From Lethocerus indicus (taxonomy: Eukaryota; Arthropoda; Insecta; Hemiptera; Belostomatidae): DNA of 64,000 nucleotides. This document shows positions 35,986-46,768 of this stretch, piece by piece. The notes below the pieces were generated by a model. That model did no database searches and was not told the DNA's origin. It saw nothing but the letters and a program-made list of their open reading frames with translations. Within the stretch, counting starts at the first letter, position 1. The number at the start of each line of letters is the position of its first letter. The position numbers and the translations under genes were made by a program. The stretch spans positions 9,550,925 through 9,614,924 of the forward strand of contig JACDQD010000003.1 of assembly GCA_019843655.1 (NCBI GenBank), read 5' to 3'.

Positions 35986-37270
35986 CTCCCTCGGGCGGTG
36001 AAATTATTTACATCGTTATTTTTCTATTTTCTTTTTGTAGTCTTGAACGGTAAGACCTTATTAAATTTCTTAAGATGTCAAAAGCCGGAGATACGTCGCG
36101 AAGCCCTCCAACTGGCAACTGCGACCTTAAATCCTTATTAACAATGACGTCCTATAATTGAATTCAATATTTCGTTTACAAAGTGATACACCATTGTCTT
36201 TTACAATCAGAAATCGAATATTATCCCAGCCGTATGTCTGTGTATGTGTAATTGGGAAGCAAGGTACCTTGATGTGAGGTAAAGTCTAAGGGTGATGGGC
36301 AGGGTAGTTATGAAGGTAGTTCCGCCCGGGCTCCGAGCCGACAGGCGGCGGGGACTAATAATGCTCGGGTCCCGTCCGGCGGGGGGGAGGAGGAGGAGTA
36401 TCTCGCCACTTTATCTCGCCTTAAACTGTTTCAGAGTTATAAATTAGCCCGGAGTCCGGGTCCCGACAAAAGGGGGCGATAAGTGGGACAATTGTTTCGA
36501 AATCCCGGTTGCCGCGACTACCGGCCTGCGGAGGTAATGAGCCGGTGTTGCCGGCGGGCCAGTTTGAAAACTGTGATTAGTTCAGATGCGAACCAGTTTA
36601 GCTCTTTCTTTTTACTACTCTCTTGAGGGCGGCTATTTGGGTAATGAGCATTTTTCGTCCGTATTTTTTTAAAGTATACATTCCGAAATACGCATTACGA
36701 CCGAACTAATTGTCGGACCGGCAACGGATATAATAAGTTGTGCAAACAATGGGTACATGTTACTATTATAATTTCGTACCGCCTACACGTTGCTACTAGG
36801 CTGATATCAGCTAAATATGAGCGGTCGTGATAATACTGGGTGTTGCGACATTTAACATTCATAGTGTTCTGTATTATGAATTAAATAAAAGTAAACGTAT
36901 TTCAACTTATTTCTTAGATCATAACAGGAAGGCAATTAATACAATCGAGAGCGATGTACATTTTAAAGTTGATAGCAAAAATATGTGCCGAACGCTTACA
37001 TAGTTTCAGTTATAAATTTATGAATATCGTACAGTCTGGATTCAAATATTGGTGAAACTAAAAACACGTCTTTTTGGAATATCGCCCGGTGAAATTCACT
37101 TTTATAGGGCGCAAAGGGTGATTGAAACAGCGGGGTAATGGGGTAGTGGGGTTCGGTCGACGGGCTGGGACAGACGTCAGTTCGGCCCCGGCCAACCTGC
37201 CTCTATAACTGGTAGACCCAACAATGTAATTGTATGCAAATAAGTTCTATGGCGAATTCCCCGCCTAACC
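35986..37270. other. Non-coding DNA, G-rich pocket
   Basis: A second GC-rich pocket at 36310-36560 contains a G7 run followed by AGGAGGAGGAG (about 36380-36398), a candidate for two-layer G-quadruplex folding. The remainder is AT-rich. A further octamer, ATGCAAAT, is at 37234-37241. No gene seen. Confidence 0.5.
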
Positions 37271-37347
37271 CTCTCCCTCACCCTCTCTCTCTCTCTCTCC
37301 CTCTCTGGCCCAATCTGCATCTCCCTCTCTATCTGTCCATCTATCTG
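37271..37347 (+). repeat. CT-rich tract including (CT)8
   Basis: A clean (CT)8 run is at 37283-37298 with flanking CCCTCTCC and CCATCTATCTG units. The translated frames over it (37177-37362 minus, 37234-37440 plus) are repetitive artefacts. Confidence 0.85.
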
Positions 37348-37503
37348 GTGGTGGGCCGACAATCAATGTCGACTCCACTCGTGTCACGCTCTCTATTATC
37401 TGGGCGCCGCCGGTGCCCGCGCCGCCGGAAAAGTCCGTAGCCCGGCCCAGTTTCTAATTGCTTAATTAACTGGCCCTCGGCTTGAAACGCCTCGGACTTT
37501 TTA

Positions 37504-37527
37504 TTTTCGTATCGGTTTTCGTATCGG
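37504..37527 (+). repeat. Exact 12-bp tandem duplication
   Basis: TTTTCGTATCGG appears twice head to tail without mismatch. The unit contains CpGs and is not a simple repeat, so the duplication is a discrete event rather than microsatellite growth. Confidence 0.92.
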
Positions 37528-40520
37528 ACACTCCGGCTGAACTTCGATAACACGACCCGGCGCTCATTAATCAAAATTAAGATCTACACATAGTCCAGAG
37601 GCCCCGAACCTTAAAAAGAAACACGATGCGCATAAACGGCCCGATCGTGTCATCCTTAGATTATAAATTTCTTTGTCGAATGAAAAAATAGCCTTATTTT
37701 AATTATCTATATCAGTTATTTATGCCCTACTAGTAATGCAATCTAAAATTATTTACTGATAACGTGTCAGAATCTATAATGATATTTATAAAAATTAAAA
37801 AGTTATTTTCTTATCTCCCATAAGAAATTGAGTCATAAGTCTGTACTCATCATTAAAGAAAATTAAATTATGGTAATTTGTATAGAAACTTTGTTTTCTT
37901 TTCCTATCGGAATATCTATTGCAATCGTATTAGCTTTCCCTTTCCCCCTATTCTATTGCCCTATATCGCATTATGGCTCTCTTTCACTCTCAGTCTTGAG
38001 AGTTTCGAACCAGAGGCGGGAGTACCGATCGGGGGGAAGTAAGTCACGAAGCCTGTAATTGAGATCTCGACGCGGGCCCGGTAGACCGCGTCAACATCGC
38101 CACCCTCTCCGGCGGGGAGCAAAAGAAATATGAACAAAAAAAATCATCGCCAGACTCCGTCACGTCTATCACGATTCGGGAGGCCGCGATTCCTGTCTCT
38201 CTTTTCGTGCACATGTCCTTCCCTCACCGTCTTACATCTCCATTTAAGTCCCCCACCGCTCGCCACTAACCCTCCCCCCACGAGAGTTTTCAGCCGGACC
38301 AAGTGGGAATCACGATTCTGATATTTGTTTCGTATATTTTTGTTTTCGTTACTTCTCCGTCGAGCGAGTGAAAGTACAAAAAGGACATTTACCGGTCCGT
38401 TGAAAGAGTATCGGGGCAATAGCGTTTACGGGATAATGGCTTCGGCCGGAATATTTGCGAAGGGACAAGGTGATAACACCACGCCCCGGCTCGCTGAGTC
38501 ATCCATAAACGGGAACGTTGCGAAAATGAATCCCAAGTAGAATTGTCAAGGAATGACTCCGCGACTGAGGTAATCGCGATATTCCCGTCGTATATTTACA
38601 CATAATACGGGCCAATAAGTTCACTGAGGATGACGCGTTTATGTGACGGGGCACGTTTTTATACGACAGAATGACTTCAGGAATGATGTCCCTCATTTCA
38701 AACACTTCATGAATGACCCCGTATATTTTCATCAACGATTTCCGCAACATAATATTACATATCTCATTGTAGTATAGGCTGAGATACAAATCGTCCGAAC
38801 ATATATATTACCGGAGCTTGTGGCCACGAAACACTTAATTCTGTCAACAATTATCACGGCCACCAAGATGCCCCCCCCATACGGTCATCGGACGTGTAGC
38901 TGAATATGTATAATTTTGCACATAATAAAATAACCGAGCGTTATTGCATAAACCGCAGACTGCGGTTACTCTTAATCCGCTGCTGACGCATCTGCCCGAT
39001 CCTGCACCGTCCGAAACATATAATTTATCGTTAGATTGGCCACAATTGTATATTTAATAACCAGTAGACGCCACTGTCTCATCATTAGATTATGTGTTTC
39101 AAAAATTCAACCATCGTATCGACAAATTGTAACTATAAGATGAACTATATTTCGCCGGTAATTTAATATTTTTTTTCTATATGGCCCTGCCTCAATTCAC
39201 TTCGGATTAGTTCACCTCTCCAATCCTATTCGGGTAAAACTAAAAGCACTATTCTTTTCCTCAAACGTATTTTCCAGTTCAAAAGGCCTTTCCAGAGGCC
39301 TTGATTGGAGTTCGCAGAACACTGGAGACGGAAAAATCAATTACTGTTTTGAAACACGAGTCAGAAGGTACTTTCACAATTGTCATCGTAAGACGGGAGC
39401 GTTGCGCAATTATTTCAAACTATTCTTGTATTATTTGTGATAACTAGAAATTCATTGCCTTATTGGCAGGTAATACCCAGTCTACGTGTCGTTAAAATTT
39501 GAACAAAACAATTTAATAATTGCATACCTACTGGTAGAAGCATTCCAAGTAGGAGTTCCAAAATAGGAAATTCACTATTACGGTTCACTACCCCAATTGC
39601 TGCAGTAAGAAAAGAAGATAAATTTTCATAATAAATCCCGTAAATAAATAAAGGATAATAAATTCCACCGTAAATAAATGAATTCTAACCAAATAAACGA
39701 TTAAGGCTTTGACCATCAATCGTTATCAACGATGGCTCTCGGGCTGGACCGTCTGTTCCGCCACTCAATGCCCGATTACCAGCAGTAAAGTGTTTCACGA
39801 CCCAACCAAAGTTTTATTGCTTAGTTTAATTGCGATAGCTGGGATTTTATTGGACTCCATTATGTAACTTTGTTGCAGGTACGCAAGGAGTAATAAATAA
39901 CGTATGGTTATTACCCCTCGGATATGATTCTCTATATTTCCACCCGGCATTTCAGTTGGGGCAATTCACTTAAACTTATCTGTTTATTTAAAACAAATAA
40001 ATTGGGAATTAAAATGTATTAAAATCTCGATAATTCAGTTGCAAGAGAGGAATTAAGGGAAATAATCTATTGTTTAAATCAATGTTTCTCAGGCTACATT
40101 TCATATTCTATGAAAAAATAACTTTAGCAACCGAATTTTTCCGTTATGACACAATAAAAACTTATTTCTCACTCTTGCAACCTGTAATTGGTTAGCTGGG
40201 GCAGAAAATCGCAAGTGATGTCATTCCATTCACTCTCGGACGACCTAATATCATAAAATAATTGAATATTTCCGCTATACGTCTAAAATTGGTTTAAACA
40301 ACTTTGGTGCAGAATTGTTAAATAATATGTTCAAATAATGTTCATCGTTCGCTGTAGGAGTAGTAGTGTTAGGGATTTCAGCGTTATCTGTGATCTTATA
40401 TTCCGGAACATTTAGACTTACCCAGTTGCAGAGATTGTCTTAACATCCTGGAGTACTGGAAGTTGTATAAGGGCACAATAAATCGCTTTGCACAACGTAA
40501 TCATTTTAAAAATTACTAGT
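37528..40520. other. Non-coding DNA with RUNX-type palindrome
   Basis: Contains a GC-richer pocket at 38010-38310, C8 at 38871-38878 and the palindrome at 38951-38967 listed separately. Open frames such as 38499-38789 (minus) show no recognisable domain. A local imperfect duplication (CCGTAAATAAAT, near 39638 and 39668) is present. No RNA gene seen. Confidence 0.5.
38951..38967. promoter_or_regulatory. Palindromic RUNX-type double site
   Basis: AACCGCAGACTGCGGTT is a perfect dyad: eight bases either side of a central A. Each half is AACCGCA/TGCGGTT, which fits the Runt/RUNX recognition heptamer (TGYGGTT). The arrangement gives two overlapping inverted sites. It lies in AT-rich DNA with no gene visible nearby. 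The match to the motif is direct; binding is an inference. Confidence 0.35.
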
Positions 40521-40574
40521 ATCACTGACAGTATTAGTGATTCAAGTTCTGGTCGCGGAAACCTTCACTCACTT
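40521..40574 (+). repeat. Dispersed repeat, copy 2, compact hairpin form
   Basis: ATCACT (40521-40526) and AGTGAT (40536-40541) form a small inverted repeat with a 9-nt loop. The following 32 bases (40543-40574) match 21677-21708 at 27 positions, including the shared GCGGAAACCTT. Compared with copy 1 the loop is about 80 bp shorter, so either this copy has lost its centre or copy 1 carries an insertion. Confidence 0.45.
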
Positions 40575-42430
40575 GTCATAAAAATTGTTTTCACGTCAAC
40601 CGATTACCACCTTTGACAATGTCGGTCTTTGTTGGCTCAAACAAATTAAATATTCCTACTGAAATCATACTCGACTAGTTCGTTTCCAATCTACAAGTCA
40701 TGGTCCTACGCCCCAACTGACGGCTCAATCGGAGTCGAGTCTACCGCATTTTTTTCCTTCGCTTTGTTGATACGTTGACTGGATAATTTATCGTGTTCAC
40801 CGTGTCATCTAAGGGCCCTTAGAAATTATAGCATTGATTCAATAGGCATCAAATTACAGTGTAAATTTCGGTCATAAAAACCTTTTCTTTTCTTGTATGT
40901 AGTTACAACTGACGCGAAGTAGCCACCTGCCGCTTACTAGAGGATATAAATGGTTTGTTTTTAAAATGGACCCCCAACTGTAATGAAATGCAGTTTAACG
41001 TGTAGCGGTAAGAAATAACTATATAATTTGTTCTTAGTTCTATTCCAACTCAAGTAAATGGATGTTTTAATCGGTTACATTATAGCGAAAATGGAATATG
41101 AAGGTTTATTAAGTTGTATTTTCTCTTCTATTTTCTATCCCGAGGGGTTAGTTGGAACTAGCGGCTTTTGACAGTAAAGTTGTGCGAAGTGGTTGTCGAT
41201 TTTTCCCCGGCCCCACTCCCGCTTTTCCGTTCTCGCATTTTCTCCTCTATTTCCTCTCCAGTAAATTGGGATAAAGCGCTCGCTCGCCGATCCCAGCCAA
41301 AGGTTTAGCCCCCGGACATTCAGTGTTTTATTCAGAGGAAATATAACTCTCCGAGAAGCCCGGATGGCCGAGATGGCTAGGGGGAGTCGGAAAACGGCCG
41401 TAGGCTTGAATTTTGCCCTACAACTTTCATATTCCGTATTTATAAGAGTGAATTGAACCCTCTTATGCGCGACTCTTAACATCTTGTTAATGAACAAATC
41501 ACAATATTAAAAAAAAATAAATCATCTTAAATGGAGGTTTGCAACAGAAAGTTCATAGTCCTTTCCGTTTCAGATGCACACGATAATGTAGGCGATATAG
41601 TATTCAGACAATATAGAGGTACAAATATTTGTATTCCAATAAATAATATATTTATCTTAATGTAATTAATATATCTCTTAATGTCTACAATTCTCAATCG
41701 TGAATTTATACTGTTGTGTATGCTGTTGCTAGCCATGATATATACTTTCAGAATACAAACAACTGTCAAGCCCTCAGAAGATTTAGACCGATCCGAAATC
41801 CGTCGGTTAACTCTCCCATTCAGTTCCGATCCGCTGCATAAATCTTCTTATCATCTCGCGCCTCTCTATTCGTGAATATTCGCGATGAATATTCATTAGT
41901 TATAAAGTCGGAGCGAGCGGCGGGAGCAGAACAGCTTGCGGATTTCAGGAAATGTGTGCGGAAATATGTATTTTTAAACATTTGAAATGGTCGATTCACA
42001 GTTATGAGATCGATAAGTAACTGTCAATTTTGTGCTGTTTAAGCTGTTTATTCGTAAACATAAAATAAGAAGTTGTAGGTATTGGGTCCATTTTTAGCGA
42101 AATGTTGCCGAACGATAGGATAACCTCTACCGGTAAATACTTCAACAATTACAGGTATAAATGTGGAAGGTTATCTAATGCGGATAACTGGCGCGGATCC
42201 TTTTCAGTGCTCTAAATGCAGGATAGCTCTATCAATATCAACACTATTCGTACGGCAAACCTAAACATCTTTATCACATAATATTTGATGTGACTGATAC
42301 GGTCTAAGTAGGTATACGGATAACAGCTGGTTCAGTGTACGGATAAGAGCTACAACGCGTATTAAATACGAATTATACGGTTTCGCAATTAAATTACGAA
42401 TGAAATGTTCTAAACTGAAAACATCGCAAT
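40575..42430. other. Non-coding DNA, no gene recognised
   Basis: The 120-codon minus frame 41135-41497 covers a GC-richer pocket but has no domain I recognise. The short stretch at 41358-41381 resembles the 5' end of a type II tRNA but lacks the rest of the cloverleaf. At 41878-41902 the palindrome GAATATTC occurs twice, 17 bp apart start to start. No RNA gene is supported. Confidence 0.5.
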
Positions 42431-42457
42431 GAATGTGTTCACATTCACATTCACATT
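42431..42457 (+). repeat. (CACATT)3 array fused to a hairpin
   Basis: GAATGTG (42431-42437) and CACATTC (42440-42446) are exact reverse complements around TT. The second arm begins a perfect three-unit CACATT array (42440-42457). It may be slippage primed by the hairpin. Confidence 0.75.
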
Positions 42458-43676
42458 TCACCGATCCGAGACTGTGTCTTTAGGACCGGCGCGGTCCGGG
42501 CTGGTTTTCATCTCAGCGAGGCCACAATGCCCAGGGAATTATTAATAAGACAATTAGAGTACGCTCATTTTTTCTACCCCGCTTCCCTGGGCCGACAACC
42601 GGAAAGCAAAAAGCCGCCGGTGGGGCTCCAGTGGAGGGGGTTTCGGGTACAATAAATTTCATAAAAAATGAACGGTCGTCGTAACGGAGAGGGCACTCGC
42701 TCCCGGGAGTCCCCGGGGATCTTCTCGCCGGAGTCGGCCCAAATCTCGCCCCCCCCCTCCCTCTACCAACCGTTTATTTATTAAAAGCCCCCACGCTCAG
42801 TCGGGAAAAAATGTCTGGCCGGGGGTAGTTTCCATGTTTCGTGATTCTGGCCAACGTCGCCAAATTTGGTCCGCGCCCCCTTCTCATTCCTCAAAGCACC
42901 GGACGGATTTATCATCTGCCTGAGAGGGTTATGAAAAGACACGGAAAGTCAACAGGCTCGTGTTTATTAAAAAGAATGAACCGTTTCCTTGGAAACTTTA
43001 TATATAGGGAAAAATATTACCAGTCCGATTTTCCTCCTCCGTGGAAGAGGCTATATACGCCCAGTGGATCAAATCATCGCAATGCATATGTTCACTGATG
43101 TATTCTGATTTGCAACTTTCTGACGTTTTTAAAAAAACTTAATTTAATAGTACTTATATATTGAGCAATATTGAGGAAATGGCATTCATCAATGCGGTAC
43201 CGACGTTTTACCTGTGACTTTCTGTGTTGTAATATTTTCCATTTGACAGTAAACAAATATTCCTTGTTGGGGGACAGTTATTTTTCAGTATTCGCAGTCA
43301 AGAACAAGGCGTGTGTGCTTCGAAATGGTGATAAGGGTAAAATATTGTGTCCGGTTAACGCTTAGCATGCGGATACTACGGGTGGGGGTGGGTGGCCGAT
43401 TGCCATCGACAAAAGACATAAAGCATTATATCACGGAGATTATTCATCTTATTAGACATTCGCATTACCTATTCGGTACGCGGTACGCGGTTTCACCTTG
43501 GTTTTATATTTCTGATAATAATTTCGTTGCCTTTCCAATGAATTAAATCGTGTATTTGTCGGTCACAACTGCAAACCGCTATTTCCCTTGTCCTCATTAT
43601 TTAGTCTGGCGTGCATAGCGCATTCAACGTATTCCTGTTCAGAAAATGAGAATACGAACCTAGATTTACGAATATA
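42458..43676. other. Non-coding DNA with CpG-rich pocket
   Basis: The pocket 42480-42790 is GC-rich and ends with a C9 run (42749-42757). A 7-bp unit CGGTACG is tandemly repeated at 43474-43491. Short open frames (42841-43098 and 43171-43365, plus) show no recognised family. Confidence 0.5.
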
Positions 43677-43700
43677 TTATAGATTAGCTTATAGATTAGC
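43677..43700 (+). repeat. Exact 12-bp tandem duplication
   Basis: TTATAGATTAGC occurs twice head to tail without mismatch. This is one of three exact 12-bp duplications in the window. Confidence 0.92.
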
Positions 43701-46462
43701 ATTGATCTGTCACGACGACTGTTGAATTCGAGTCTAAATTTTGTCTTTGAACATATTTGAGTTTGAAGAATGACTATTATATTTATAGTATTGTTATATA
43801 ATCTAAGAAATAGATGATATTCTAACTGAAGGGGAACCCTGATATATTAAGAACGAGAAACTTAAATATGAAGTTCCCGGGTGGGAACGCGGCCACCTCA
43901 CATCGTTATCTAAGAGTCATGATCGGATACGGAGGAACGAAAGTAATTGTTACATGTTTATTGCCCTGTTACAGTCAACATTTGCGATCAGTCCAAGCGT
44001 TGCTTTCATTTTTGCCCTGGTTTTTTGTTCCCCAGTTATCGTGAACATTTTCCTGCCGCACGTCGGCTTCGCTGGTCTCGGGATCATTAGCAAACGTCAT
44101 ATAGATGTGGGCGATAAGGAGGGGAATCGGGTTGTAATTACGTGTATATTGGAGCCGAAGGCGGGAGACCCGTGGCACATATCGCTGTCGAACAGTTCCT
44201 GAACCGTTTTTATTTTCCAAACTCTTTTTCGTTTCTTTTTTTAATTATCGTCTCGGTCACGTAGGCATTCAATAGAGCGGCGGACCGATCCAATGATATA
44301 CGGCGGTGGAATGATATCGTTATTATTAGCGAGGCGTCGAACGGGCGAAAACGAAAAATAAGAAATAATTTCGTGCAATAATTTATTGGTCCGTGGAGGA
44401 GGGGCCTAATGAAGAGTTTAATTTGGCGCGTTATGAGAATTAAATGTGTAACAGGACGGGGAGGGGCGCCGATTTCAATACGGCAGGAATTTTAATTAAA
44501 ATTATCTCAATATACGAACCTGCCCCTTACAGCCCACCGCAACGGACGTGACTTCCTCCGCCCGCGGTAGACAGAATTTAAATGTCCGCGGCCTTCTGAA
44601 AATGCGTCCCCCTATCTGTCTAATTACAACCTTCCACGTCTAGTGAATCACTTGGTATACGAAAACCATTCGTATGAATGACCGAAAACTGGTCCGATTT
44701 CGAACCATACTATTGATTTTTTATTATGTACTAAAATTCAACATTCCGCCAACATGACGTTTCAGATATTCACTAAAGTTCGACTTGAACTAGTAATATT
44801 TGTCCAAATGACCACAGTATTTTTTTCACACGCGTAAAACAATGGGATTGTAAGGTCCATGACATGATTCTCGTAATCGGGCAAGTAAATATCCAGAGAG
44901 CCTTCGCACTGTTGTACAGATAACATTTCACGACGCTAAATTCACTTTCATACATCATTAACTAGAGGCTTTGACATTAATATCGTATTGAGGACTTATC
45001 TATTTGAACCCACAGTGTGATATTGGTAAAATTTAAACTTTACTTTTCTGTGGTTCAGTTCAATGCACTTAGTCGAGGACCAATTAAACGATTTTATGGG
45101 GTACCAATTGTAGATTTTGGAACTGATCTACTCTATCAACACACACACTGTTAGTAGTTTACGGTTTATGGATTTTTTGCTTAGGACTGTGGACATGCGT
45201 GATTTCGTGCAAAGAAGTCACTAATTTTGGAGCTGTAGGCGGGGAGGGATTTCGAACGGGGTTGAAAATAAGCCGTTACGAAATAAAATCGGCAGAGTCA
45301 AATTCCTTTCTTTTCCGGATCATTGCGTCCGGGAAATGAGTGGGAGAGTGAGGAGGGACGGAGGGAGGGAGGGAATCAAACGGTGCCCATCAGTGTTCCA
45401 TTTGAAACTTGGAGCGTAGCAGATTGATGGGCACGATATTACCGCCGTGAGTAGCCGGCCGTTAAACGCAGACTCGGCCACGAAAGAAACGCATTAGAGA
45501 CCGGATTCATTAACGATCGTGGATTATATTAAAACGTTGGTTTCGTCTAATGGGAAATTATTTACACATCAATGTGTCCAAACGTACGATCGTCCTCGAC
45601 TCTACCCGATTTATGACCAGTCCCCAGACGAAACGCGTATTTATCTGGCGTCGGGATAAAATTTGACGTTTCTATCACAAAATTTTCGTTTTCGACAAAT
45701 TATTAGCTGACTAAGCATGATATTAGAGGTTTTCGACTACTCAACTGTAATACTGTTTTCTACTTACAATACAAATATGTGAAATCCGCGAGGTTACGGC
45801 GTTTAAAATTACAGGAAACGTTAAAAAAAACAAATCTGTGCATGAATGTATTCATTATATTAAGAACACCTTCGCCTTTCATCGCCCTTATCACTAATTT
45901 ATCACCTGAAGAAGTCAGCTATATAGTTTCTTTACTTTTGATTTTAATTATAATAACCAATAATAACAAATACCACCAAATGAGGAACTGGTTGGGGTTG
46001 TTATTTCCCCCCAGTTAGTCACTATTTCACACGTGCCCAATATTTCACAGTAATCATTATTTAACACCGATTTCCAATTTAGGTTTACCTAAGAGATCAA
46101 ATATTCACTGTTTTCTTTTTTATAACGATTTGAAAAGAATCAACGTGGAACCCGTAATCTGATTGGAATTTGGAGATAAATTCGAATTCGCTGGTCTAGG
46201 AGAAACGTCGACGTGAATGCATCACGACCCTCAATGTCGATGTTTGGGTCCGGACGGTATTAATGGCCGGGTATTGAGTTCCTTTTTTGAGTTTGATAAA
46301 TCCGTCGCGAAACGCGGCCCCACGCAAACATTTATATCCTTTAGTATTTTTTGCTCGAAATGACGCAGTCCACATCTTTTAAAACCATTATTTCCGCCTC
46401 ACAGATAAATAAATATTAACAATAATTATTGCCATTAATCTGGTAGAGGGCACTACTCGAAT

Positions 46463-46465
<3 letters not shown>
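43701..46465. other. Non-coding DNA, no gene recognised
   Basis: AT-rich DNA with a CpG-bearing stretch at 44030-44610. The 82-codon plus frame 43954-44202 begins with a hydrophobic stretch, but an 81-codon frame opposes it and no family is recognised. A (GGGA)n-like run lies near 45352-45373. No RNA gene seen. Confidence 0.5.

Positions 46466-46515
<50 letters not shown>
46466..46515. repeat. (TA)25 microsatellite
   Basis: Fifty bases of perfect TA repeat, the longest in the window. The frame starting at 46461 translates it as an alternating Tyr-Ile run and is not a gene. It sits 218 bp from the next TA run at 46734. Confidence 0.97.
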
Positions 46516-46520
<5 letters not shown>

Positions 46521-46730
46521 TTATTTTTCATTTCTTGCCCGAGCTCCGGACTTGATTTATGCCCCTATTATGCAAAACCGCTTTCAGTTTACTTTACATT
46601 AATGGGGGCGCCCCCCCCATCCATCGCCCCCGCAACTAGCGACTCACCACTCCAGTTTCCTAAATCCCAATAATGGAGGAAACTATTTTTCGGAAAAATA
46701 TTTTATTCGGCCGCCGCCGAGGTCATATCC

Positions 46731-46733
<3 letters not shown>

Positions 46734-46763
<30 letters not shown>
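46734..46763. repeat. (TA)15 microsatellite
   Basis: Thirty bases of perfect TA repeat. The 218-bp segment separating it from the previous run contains GGGGG next to C8 (46604-46618). The flanks do not match those of the runs at 6767 or 58487. Confidence 0.97.

Positions 46764-46768
<5 letters not shown>

Noticed and set aside
41358..41425. tRNA-like start (ATGGCCGAGATGGCTAGG)
   Set aside because: It matches an A-box and a type II tRNA D-arm, but there is no proper anticodon stem, the T-arm is distorted and no 3' acceptor strand pairs with the start. A decayed tRNA-derived SINE is possible but not supported.
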